From assembly GCA_964592405.1 (NCBI GenBank), contig CAZQBY010000012.1, forward strand, positions 1-32,508: DNA of 32,508 nt. Reading direction: 5' to 3'. The translations under genes and the position numbers were made by a program. Below, piece by piece: positions 7,796-14,700 of the stretch. Below the pieces are notes generated by a model, which searched no databases, was not told the origin of the DNA, and was given only the letters and a program-made list of their open reading frames with translations. Position 1 is the first letter of the stretch. Every line of letters begins with the position of its first letter. The stretch is from CAZQBY01 sp964592405 [NCBI: uncultured archaeon] (lineage in GTDB: Archaea; Altiarchaeota; Altiarchaeia; JAFGQM01).

Positions 7796-8344
7796 ATGAC
7801 ACTTCGGTGCCCAAAGTGTGGAAGCAATCGGATAATCTTTTTGTCCACCACGGATGGAACCGCCGTTGGCAGTACAGACCAGAGGTATCTCTGCAAGAAC
7901 TGCGACTACCGCGGCTCACTTATCCTGGATACTCCGGCATCCAAGAAAGAGCCGACAGGCTTTGCCTTGGCCGGAACCCTCATAATGTTAGACCTTTTCC
8001 TGTTCCTTCTGGTCATTGTGCTCTTATTTGCGGACATGATCACAGGGCCTTTAGGACTTGTAGCCCTGACGGCCTGGATAGTTGTTTTTCTGACAACCAT
8101 AGTCTATCTCACAATACATCTTGTACAGGGGAGCGACGAGTGGTACCAGTTGGGCGCCATGCTAACGGGTGGTGCATTTATAGCGCTTGTAATCGGGATG
8201 ATAGCAGCTTTGGACATATATGCTATGTTGCTTCTGATGACATTCTCGGCACTCGGGATGTTCCTGATTAAGTGGATGTTTACCGACACAAGTGAGGATG
8301 AGATTGCCCGGGATTTGAAAAAGCTGAGCAGAGAGATAAAATAG
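7796..8344 (+). CDS. Zinc-ribbon membrane protein, function unknown
   Basis: The 182-residue protein begins with a zinc ribbon (Cys5-x2-Cys8 and Cys33-x2-Cys36, CPKCGS and CKNCDYRG) resembling TFIIS-like ribbons. Four or five hydrophobic segments follow between about 53 and 165, then a charged tail. The ATG lies one base after the argS stop, so the gene is probably translated with argS. The stop codon abuts the stop of the convergent PAP2 gene with no base between. I know of no assigned function for this ribbon-plus-membrane design. Confidence 0.75.
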   Translation: MTLRCPKCGSNRIIFLSTTDGTAVGSTDQRYLCKNCDYRGSLILDTPASKKEPTGFALAGTLIMLDLFLFLLVIVLLFADMITGPLGLVALTAWIVVFLTTIVYLTIHLVQGSDEWYQLGAMLTGGAFIALVIGMIAALDIYAMLLLMTFSALGMFLIKWMFTDTSEDEIARDLKKLSREIK

Positions 8345-8827
8345 TTACCCGCTCTTCATCGGCACCCCTTTGACCCTGCCAGCCTTTTTATTATTGCTGC
8401 GGAGTCTGGGCACTATCTTCCAGCAGATATAACCTATCACAATCCCAATTAGTGCGCCTGCCAATACATCATGAGGATAATGCTCACCGACATAGACTCT
8501 GGATAAACCAACCAGTGCCACATATGTCAGATAGCCTATAAGAACCGGAGCCTCTGACAGAAGAAACACAAGTGGGGCAGCAACCAGAGCAACATGCCTG
8601 CTTGGGAAAGACTGTAGAGGATCCTGGCATAAAACCGGACCAAGCCCACTACACGGTCTTGGTTCTACAACTATGATTTTTATGGCAGTGACCAAAACAA
8701 GGGTCATGAATACTGAAAGGATGACTGGGAGGGCCCATTCTTTCCTGCGGTAGAGGATATACAGGATAATGATGGGCAAAACCAGCAGATAACTCTCGCC
8801 CACGAGAAATATCAGCTCCTCAATCAT
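8345..8827 (-). CDS. PAP2-family membrane phosphatase
   Basis: The 160-residue membrane protein has all three phosphatidic-acid-phosphatase motifs: KIIVVEPRP (Lys50, Arg57), PSRH at 75-78 (the usual PSGH, with Gly replaced by Arg), and SRVYVGEHYPHD with Arg110, His116 and Asp120. Such proteins remove phosphate from lipid phosphates or polyprenyl diphosphates; recycling of a polyprenyl carrier for glycosylation is one possible role, but the substrate cannot be read from sequence. Its start overlaps the end of aroE by 8 bases, making it the last gene of the gar1-tfb-rqcH-aroE operon. Confidence 0.88.
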   Translation of the reverse strand: MIEELIFLVGESYLLVLPIIILYILYRRKEWALPVILSVFMTLVLVTAIKIIVVEPRPCSGLGPVLCQDPLQSFPSRHVALVAAPLVFLLSEAPVLIGYLTYVALVGLSRVYVGEHYPHDVLAGALIGIVIGYICWKIVPRLRSNNKKAGRVKGVPMKSG

Positions 8828-9665
8828 TTTTCATCAATTCCTTAGTAACCACCTCGCGCATAAGACTAACCGGTGGGTCATAACCCCATATCCTCAGCGA
8901 TTCTGCCCCCTGCCGGACGAACATCTCCAGACCACTTATGGTGCGCGCTCCAGCTTCTTTTGCTTTCCTCAGAAGCCTTGTTTCTAGGGGGTTGTACACA
9001 ATATCCATCACCACCATGTTGGATGGAATACCGGAAGTGAGGGGGGTTTCATCCACCTTTGGATACATTCCAGCAGAGGTTGCGTTTATGAGTATGTCAA
9101 AACCAACAGGGTCCGGGCGCCTCTGGACTTCTATATCCTTCATCTTTTCTCCAATTTCCTTCGCCAGCGCTTCTGCCTTCCTGACTGTCCGGTTGTAGAT
9201 TGTCACATTGGCACCTTCCATCAAACAGCCGAATATTATTGCGCGCGCGGCTCCTCCTGCCCCCAACACAAGGATGTTCTTTTCCCTCAAGTGCGGGACA
9301 ACATCCTTGAGTGCCGATATTGCACCGTGCAGATCTGTATTGAAGCCCATGGCCTTTCTGCCGAACTTCACACAGTTAACAGCACCTATCAGATCAGCGG
9401 CCATCTCCTTCTCATCCAGCAGCTCCACAATGGTCTCCTTGTGGGGTATTGTAACATTTATGCCGGCATAGTTCTCCTTTAGATAGTCATAAGCCCTGCT
9501 CAGGTTCTCCACCTCAAGCGCCTCATATGTTGCATTAACGCCCAAGGCTCTGAAAGCGGCGGTGTGCATGACCGGCGACAAGCTGTGTTTGATGGGATTT
9601 CCGATTACTGCATATTTTTTCACTTCTCCATCCGGATGTGTCACCATTCCTGCTTTTTTGGTCAT
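8820..9665 (-). CDS. aroE: Shikimate dehydrogenase
   Basis: AroE reduces 3-dehydroshikimate to shikimate with NADPH. The 281-residue protein has the substrate residues in HSLSP (Ser28, Ser30), the catalytic lysine in VTIPHK (Lys76), NTD with Asp111, the nucleotide loop GAGGAAR at 135-141 and the NADPH-type NRT at 158-160. I chose the ATG at 9665 because it forms an ATGA overlap with the rqcH stop; a longer in-frame start at 9698 would overlap rqcH by 37 bases. ATG at 9647 is another possibility. No other shikimate pathway gene is in the window. Confidence 0.95.
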   Translation of the reverse strand: MTKKAGMVTHPDGEVKKYAVIGNPIKHSLSPVMHTAAFRALGVNATYEALEVENLSRAYDYLKENYAGINVTIPHKETIVELLDEKEMAADLIGAVNCVKFGRKAMGFNTDLHGAISALKDVVPHLREKNILVLGAGGAARAIIFGCLMEGANVTIYNRTVRKAEALAKEIGEKMKDIEVQRRPDPVGFDILINATSAGMYPKVDETPLTSGIPSNMVVMDIVYNPLETRLLRKAKEAGARTISGLEMFVRQGAESLRIWGYDPPVSLMREVVTKELMKND

Positions 9666-11575
9666 CTTGCGATTGCTCCCCTGCCGGCAGGTATCCATCT
9701 CTGGATATCCCCGAGATCGAGCCTTTTGATCTTCTGGCCGTCTTCTTTATTGGTTTTCCTTAAAATATTTGCCTTGATCTCTCTTGCCAGCTGGCCAGAT
9801 TTCATATCACCTGCGTCAATTACCACATAGTATCTGGTCCGGCTCTTTACGGCATCCTCCGGCCCGCCTATGACAGTGGCATAATCCCCCACTATAAAAC
9901 CTATAGCCAACCTAAGTGGTGTTGCCTTAAACCACTCGCGTTCGCCACGTATGACAAAGGCCCCTTTGGTCAGATACTCACCACTTTGTGCAGTCTTTGA
10001 CACCTGTTCCGGCCTGACGGCGTAAACATCCGCGCTCCCCCACCCGGCTTTCCAGGCATTGGAATAGCTGGCGGCAGCCTCTGCAGCCTGCCTCTTTGTG
10101 CTCTCCGGTATCTCTTTGCCCTCAGGATTTTTGATTATGAAGAACGGAGCGCCATGAACAGTTGAGTGAAAGACCAGATCGTCTGGCTCCATATGCCTTT
10201 TTATTATCATCTCGTTGCTTGTGGCATCCTTCCCCCCGATGACAAGAAAACCATCACTTGAGATAAACCAGCGGAATTTCTCATACCATTTGGGCTTGGG
10301 CTTTTCTATGGGTTTCCTAGGCATCTTTTCCTCTTCCCTGACCTTCTTCTCTCTGACAAGTTTCAGCTTCATCTCACTCTCCTTTAGCGCCTTTTTTACA
10401 CCACTCAGCTTGGATTTTGCCTTCTTCGCCTTCTCATAATAAAATGCAGCATTTTCACTCACCGACTTGTCTATGGATATTGCAACGCCTCCAACCTCTA
10501 TCCTGCGCATGGCCGGGTCGATAACCCTGATGCCCTTCTCCTGTGAATATTCCACCCAGTTTTTGCCGTCTGCTTTAGCTGCCTTTATGCCATCCAAGAC
10601 CTCTTCTATCTGCTGAAAGCTCGTATAAACAAGATCGCCCATCCTTTTATACTCCTCTGCCTTTCTGGACATCTCCTCAAGGGTCTTCTTCTGGTTTTCT
10701 ATAACCTTCTCCAAGCGCCTTATCTCCGCATTGTATTCCCCGGCGGCTGCCATGCCCTCTTCCCCAATCCTCAGCTGGGAGAAATACTCGTCCACGGCCT
10801 CGTTGAAGGAGGGCTTTTCCTCCCTTTCCAGTCCTGCATAAACCATCATATCAATGGGGACAACATCTTCCAGTTTGTTGTCTATTCCGGCCCTTATTAT
10901 ACCTGCATTTATCTCTGAGCTGAGCACATCCTTCAGAACACGATACAACTTCCCTGCCTTCTTTCTGTCAGCGCACTCCTTTGGATGGATGCCCGCCCGC
11001 TTGAGTATCTCATTGGCATAGGTCGCTCCCAGTCCCAAATCCGATGCCAGTGCCTTGACAACCTCGCTCCTTCTCCCCAGGACAAGAGCAAAATCGTCTG
11101 CCGACATGCTCTTCACATCCGGCATCTCCGGCGGATAAACATAGGGCAGTCCGGGTTTCAGCGTCCTGTCTTTCCATTCCTGGCTTTCGAGTATGGCAGT
11201 TATCCGATTGTTTTCATCCAACAGTATGATATTCCCACGGCTGAAGAGCTCCACAATGAGTTTTCCCCTGCCTCTTATCTCAAACTCTACAATCCGGTCG
11301 AACCCGTGCTGTGCAACCCCCCTTATGATTCCGCCATTTAGGTGCTTTCTCAAGAGCATTGCAAAATTGCCGGGTTTCTTGGGAGCCTTGTATTCAAATC
11401 GTGTGATACACAGATAATTGGGCGCAACTATTAGCTCCCTTTTTCCATCTCCGCGCAGACTTATCTTGATTTCCCTCTTTCCTATCTGGTATATCTGGTC
11501 AATCCTGGTGCCAACCAGATGCAGGAGCTCCTTGGAGATGAAGAATATGTCCAGACTGCTTAGCTGAGTCTTCAC
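9662..11575 (-). CDS. rqcH: NFACT-family ribosome quality control factor (RqcH/Rqc2 homologue)
   Basis: NFACT proteins bind stalled 50S subunits carrying peptidyl-tRNA and, in bacteria and eukaryotes, direct C-terminal tailing. The 637-residue protein has an NFACT-N domain (about 1-170), with the conserved Asp-Arg pair at 93-94 in GFDRIVEFE needed for tailing in studied homologues. A helix-hairpin-helix part (about 175-230) and a long coiled coil (about 280-400) follow. The NFACT-R domain begins near 425 (WFISSDGFLVIGGKDATSNE), and a basic C-terminal part ends the protein. A gap of 21 bases separates it from tfb upstream, and it overlaps aroE by 4 bases. Confidence 0.93.
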   Translation of the reverse strand: MKTQLSSLDIFFISKELLHLVGTRIDQIYQIGKREIKISLRGDGKRELIVAPNYLCITRFEYKAPKKPGNFAMLLRKHLNGGIIRGVAQHGFDRIVEFEIRGRGKLIVELFSRGNIILLDENNRITAILESQEWKDRTLKPGLPYVYPPEMPDVKSMSADDFALVLGRRSEVVKALASDLGLGATYANEILKRAGIHPKECADRKKAGKLYRVLKDVLSSEINAGIIRAGIDNKLEDVVPIDMMVYAGLEREEKPSFNEAVDEYFSQLRIGEEGMAAAGEYNAEIRRLEKVIENQKKTLEEMSRKAEEYKRMGDLVYTSFQQIEEVLDGIKAAKADGKNWVEYSQEKGIRVIDPAMRRIEVGGVAISIDKSVSENAAFYYEKAKKAKSKLSGVKKALKESEMKLKLVREKKVREEEKMPRKPIEKPKPKWYEKFRWFISSDGFLVIGGKDATSNEMIIKRHMEPDDLVFHSTVHGAPFFIIKNPEGKEIPESTKRQAAEAAASYSNAWKAGWGSADVYAVRPEQVSKTAQSGEYLTKGAFVIRGEREWFKATPLRLAIGFIVGDYATVIGGPEDAVKSRTRYYVVIDAGDMKSGQLAREIKANILRKTNKEDGQKIKRLDLGDIQRWIPAGRGAIAR

Positions 11576-11596
11576 GGATATTTTGCCGGACTGGCA

Positions 11597-12235
11597 TTAA
11601 ATATTCCCCGTCTTGCCGTTTATGCTTTCCTCCAGCTCCCTGTATCGGTTGCGGATGGTAACCTGTGTAACGCCGGAGATCTCTGCGATCTCCTTTTGCG
11701 AGGTTTCCAAATCCTCCATCTCTGAGGCAAGGCAGATGGAAGCTGCGGCGACTCCGGCAGGCCCCTTTCCACTTATCGCCCCCGTCCTATTGACTATATC
11801 TATTATCTTTTCGGCCCGTTTTATGGTATCCTTGGGCAGTCGCATCTCAATACCAAATTTATGCACATACTCAATGGGTGTGGTTGGGGGAACACGAAGA
11901 TTCATCTTCCTGAGCAGATATCTGTAGACCTTGTTGATAGAGCGGTAGTCCGTTCTCAGGACATCACATATCTTGTGTAGGGTGAGTGGTATGGTCCTCT
12001 TGCGGCAGACCAGATATATAAGCGCAGTGATTACCTTTTCGCTCTGCTTGTATTTGGTCAGCCCCCTCATCCGGACCTCCTCATACATGGACTGCACATC
12101 ATACATAACATCATCCTCCAGATCCAGCAGGGATGCCTGCCTGAATATCTCCTTGTCTACAGAAAGCCCGGAGTTTACCTCTTCGGAAGGTTTATTCACA
12201 CCTATTCTGATCCTATACTCCCCATCAGGCGTCAT
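11597..12235 (-). CDS. TFB core protein lacking the N-terminal zinc ribbon
   Basis: The 212-residue protein matches the two cyclin-like repeats of transcription initiation factor B at about 28-112 and 118-205. The second repeat ends in the BRE-binding helix-turn-helix (SQKEIAEISGVTQVTIRNRYREL, in part at 179-201). Normal archaeal TFB is about 300 residues and starts with a CxxC...CxxC ribbon that recruits RNA polymerase. Here the first Cys is at 77, so ribbon and B-reader are absent. The ATG at 12235 overlaps the gar1 stop (ATGA), so the short start is firmly placed. It could be a specialised TFB, a regulator, or a core that works with a separate ribbon. Confidence 0.9.
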   Translation of the reverse strand: MTPDGEYRIRIGVNKPSEEVNSGLSVDKEIFRQASLLDLEDDVMYDVQSMYEEVRMRGLTKYKQSEKVITALIYLVCRKRTIPLTLHKICDVLRTDYRSINKVYRYLLRKMNLRVPPTTPIEYVHKFGIEMRLPKDTIKRAEKIIDIVNRTGAISGKGPAGVAAASICLASEMEDLETSQKEIAEISGVTQVTIRNRYRELEESINGKTGNI

Positions 12236-12471
12236 TTTGCATGATTGTCCGGGTTTGATGTCTTGAGCATGATTGTTTTTCCCTGAAGCTCCTGTCCACG
12301 ATTGGTTATAACAACTCCAAACGGGGCTCTTACAGGGCCTATGATGTCAACAAGCTTTCCGATTTCCGCACCGTTTTCATCATATACATTGATATTCGTG
12401 TCGGGCACCACAGACAGTTTGACTATCAGTTTATCTCCAACAGTCCGAAAACCAGTGCCAATTTTATCCAT
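12232..12471 (-). CDS. gar1: H/ACA ribonucleoprotein protein Gar1
   Basis: Gar1 binds Cbf5 in H/ACA particles that make pseudouridines in RNA. The 79-residue protein starts at MDKIGTGF, equivalent to the MKKIGTV start of other archaeal Gar1 proteins, and has the signature strand pair KLVDIIGPVRAPFGVV. An upstream in-frame TTG at 12501 would add 10 residues; I prefer the ATG at 12471 because family members begin there and GGTGAT lies upstream. Gar1 next to tfb is a common archaeal arrangement. The stop overlaps the tfb start. Confidence 0.87.
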   Translation of the reverse strand: MDKIGTGFRTVGDKLIVKLSVVPDTNINVYDENGAEIGKLVDIIGPVRAPFGVVITNRGQELQGKTIMLKTSNPDNHAK

Positions 12472-12530
12472 CCAAGTTTTGTTATCACCGATTGGTGACA
12501 AATAGTGTTAGATATATTTTGAGCTCTATC

Positions 12531-12538
12531 TATAAAAA
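12531..12538 (-). promoter_or_regulatory. TATA box for the gar1-tfb-rqcH-aroE-PAP2 operon
   Basis: On the minus strand tttttata is read at 12538-12531, predicting transcription from near 12509. A second AT-rich element (aaaatatatc, 12520-12511) could give a start near 12489, closer to the preferred gar1 ATG. Confidence 0.45.
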
Positions 12539-12559
12539 CCTTTTACCCACCCTGAATAA

Positions 12560-12579
12560 TTTATCCAACGTTGGATAAA
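12560..12579. promoter_or_regulatory. Perfect 20-bp palindrome, candidate operator
   Basis: TTTATCCAACGTTGGATAAA is its own reverse complement. It lies about 22 bases upstream of the gar1 operon TATA box and downstream of the LutB-like gene. Its position fits an activator site for the operon; a hairpin ending the Fe-S gene transcript is an alternative, because tttttat follows nearby on the minus strand. Confidence 0.5.
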
Positions 12580-12636
12580 AATACCACTAGCAGTACATCT
12601 CTTGGTAATCTCTCTACACGGGTTGTTTCCAATGGC

Positions 12637-13647
12637 TCAAAGACCTGATGTCCTTGCCCGCTTGCGCATTATGCGTATCAGTTTGACTACCGGAACATCT
12701 GTTGGACACACCTTCTCACATTTTCCACACAGCATGCAACAGTCCAGCCCTCTGTTAATGGCGGCTTTTATACCCGACTGGTAGCCGACTGACAAAGAAC
12801 CTATGCCGGACATCATCGGCGAACCGAAGAGGCCGCCTATTGTGAGATAGACAGGGCAATAGAGGGAACAGCTGTAACAGTTGATGCACATGAGAACCTC
12901 TTTGGAGGGGCTATGGGCGATTGCAATCCGGCCGTTGTCGAGGACTATCAAACGGCCCTTCAGCTTCATTTTCTCTGTCTTTATTGCCCCTCCTGATGAT
13001 ATCTCCATAAGCCTGACAACACTCTCTGCATACTCCTCGGAGAACAGCCGATCCACAGTGGTTATGACAAAGGGTTCACTGAATTCGTCCATTACTCTGC
13101 CCTCTTCAGCCTCCAGATAGACATTCCCCGCATCTGTTACGGCAACTGCGGAGATTATTGCATGTCTGGTCTCTGACCTCTTGAAGACGCTCTTCTCCTG
13201 CGGATATGGGAAGTATGGATGGATAAATGACCGGCCCTTCTCATAGCCTGAATATCTTTCTGACAGTACCTGCACCTTATTGCTCATGAAGAATGCCTGC
13301 ATAACTTCTGCCTCCATGGTCTGTGGAGAGGGCACTATCCCCAACCTTTCCCTTCCTATGAAGCCGCGTATATATTCGGCCACATCTATAGGCTTTTTGG
13401 CGAGGAAGACGCTGATGCCGTTTTCCCTCAGTTTCCTGATAGCTGAAAAGACTGCATCACCCATATTTCCCACTATCCTCCTCTTTATCCATTTGACCTG
13501 CTTCACAAGGTCTGGATTCTCCCTGAGCAGTTTGTCGCGCCTCTTCACAAGCTTCTGGGCTTTACACATCAGTGCCGTGATATCGCTCCTCAATTCTGGA
13601 TCCAGCGCCCTTTTTTTGACTATTATGGAATTTCCTTTTAGGTTCAT
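12637..13647 (-). CDS. LUD-domain protein with two [4Fe-4S] motifs (LutB-like)
   Basis: The 336-residue protein has an N-terminal LUD-type domain (about 50-200) and a C-terminal ferredoxin-like part. The first motif is Cys254-x2-Cys257-x2-Cys260-x3-Cys264-Pro and the second Cys304-x2-Cys307-x2-Cys310-x3-Cys314-Pro, so both clusters are complete. The order resembles LutB of lactate oxidation, but LutA and LutC homologues are not next to it, so the substrate is unknown. It probably moves electrons in the cytoplasm. It is transcribed divergently from the PfkB kinase, with a 44-base gap. Confidence 0.82.
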   Translation of the reverse strand: MNLKGNSIIVKKRALDPELRSDITALMCKAQKLVKRRDKLLRENPDLVKQVKWIKRRIVGNMGDAVFSAIRKLRENGISVFLAKKPIDVAEYIRGFIGRERLGIVPSPQTMEAEVMQAFFMSNKVQVLSERYSGYEKGRSFIHPYFPYPQEKSVFKRSETRHAIISAVAVTDAGNVYLEAEEGRVMDEFSEPFVITTVDRLFSEEYAESVVRLMEISSGGAIKTEKMKLKGRLIVLDNGRIAIAHSPSKEVLMCINCYSCSLYCPVYLTIGGLFGSPMMSGIGSLSVGYQSGIKAAINRGLDCCMLCGKCEKVCPTDVPVVKLIRIMRKRARTSGL

Positions 13648-13662
13648 GTGGGGATACTTGAC

Positions 13663-13682
13663 TTTAAAATGATTAAAATCAT
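13663..13682. promoter_or_regulatory. Divergent promoter with overlapping dyad ATGATT-AA-AATCAT
   Basis: The 44-base gap holds tttaaaat (13663-13670), about 25 bases before the kinase ATG at 13692, and the 14-base dyad at 13669-13682. The same AT-rich stretch can serve as TATA box for the LutB-like gene on the other strand. A protein bound here could control both genes, but AT-richness makes chance symmetry possible. Confidence 0.35.
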
Positions 13683-13691
13683 AAATTCTAC

Positions 13692-14663
13692 ATGAGGGTT
13701 TTTATATTTGGCGACTCCAACGTTGATATTACAGCTAGGTGGCAGGATGTTGAGGCCTCCCTGGACTGCCTCTCACCTGAATATCGGAAGCTCATCTTCC
13801 AAAATATGCTGAGATCACAGCGGGAGGGAAAAGACCTTGAATACTACTTCGGACACCGTCCGGATGAACTCTCACAGTTTTTTGCTTCCCTCGAGCACCG
13901 GGTGGAGTTCGGGGGCTGCGGGGCCATAAAGGCGCGCACAATGGCCATGCTGGGCCATGATGTGGTCTTCTATTCGTGGGTGGGGGATGACAAGAATGGG
14001 CGCATGATACTCGATGAGCTCAACAGGGCGGGTGTGGACATATCACACATTCTTGTGGATGGCCGGACCTGCGAAACATTCAACATATTTGATCCGAAAA
14101 GGGAACGGCTGGCGTTCTCCTTCTGGAAGCCAAAGCTGGATCTGGCAGGATTCATTCAGGATGTCCGGAATGAGGGCCCAGACAAGATTTTTCTCACAGG
14201 CGCGCACCGGATAAAGGAGTCTCTCGGGTATGCGAGGCTTCCCACGGCCCATGTCTTCACCGGCTCCTTCGCCGCCTATTCTGCAAGTGAGCTGGACCGG
14301 AAGTATGCAGCGGATTTCTCCAAGGGCATACTCGTGGGGAATGAAACGGAGGTAATGCAGCTCTCGCGCATAAGCGCCGTGGTCCCCGCCATGAGGGCCC
14401 TCCGGAACAGGGTCATAGTGGTTCACGGGGCGCGCGAGACCTTTGTCAAGAGGGGCCATGAGGTAATCAGGGCGTTGGTTCCAAGGGCAGACCGCTCCAA
14501 GGCGAAAGAACTCACGGGCTTGGGCGACGTCTGGGAGGCATTCTTCCTGAGCGCAATCGGCGACATCGAGGCGGCCCCGCAGCAGGAGATAAAGCAGGCA
14601 ATGGAGCTTGCCAGCAGGGCGGCGGTCCACAGAATGATGACCGGGGAGTTTCCGGTGGTCTAG
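13692..14663 (+). CDS. PfkB/ribokinase-family sugar or nucleoside kinase
   Basis: The 323-residue protein has the PfkB fold signatures: FIFGDSNVDI at the start, GGCGAIKARTMAMLGHDVVFYSWVGDDKNG at about 74-103 (quoted in part), and the C-terminal anion-hole motif TGLGD with the catalytic base Asp279. The usual spacing between the first strand and the GG motif is enlarged by a helical insert of about 50 residues (20-70, containing LSPEYRKLIFQNML), probably part of the lid. The substrate cannot be read from sequence. It has its own TATA-like box and lies 37 bases before infB. Confidence 0.83.
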   Translation: MRVFIFGDSNVDITARWQDVEASLDCLSPEYRKLIFQNMLRSQREGKDLEYYFGHRPDELSQFFASLEHRVEFGGCGAIKARTMAMLGHDVVFYSWVGDDKNGRMILDELNRAGVDISHILVDGRTCETFNIFDPKRERLAFSFWKPKLDLAGFIQDVRNEGPDKIFLTGAHRIKESLGYARLPTAHVFTGSFAAYSASELDRKYAADFSKGILVGNETEVMQLSRISAVVPAMRALRNRVIVVHGARETFVKRGHEVIRALVPRADRSKAKELTGLGDVWEAFFLSAIGDIEAAPQQEIKQAMELASRAAVHRMMTGEFPVV

Positions 14664-14672
14664 ATTTAAAAC
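14663..14672 (+). promoter_or_regulatory. TATA-like box of infB
   Basis: gatttaaaac lies about 33 bases before the infB ATG, which fits a leaderless or very short-leader transcript. No Shine-Dalgarno sequence is present before the ATG. Confidence 0.45.
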
Positions 14673-14700
14673 CCTATCGCTTCTAAATAACCGATTTCTC

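Noticed and set aside
9666-9698. Longer start for aroE at 9698
   Set aside because: It would overlap rqcH by 37 bases; the ATG at 9665 gives a clean ATGA overlap and a normal N-terminus.
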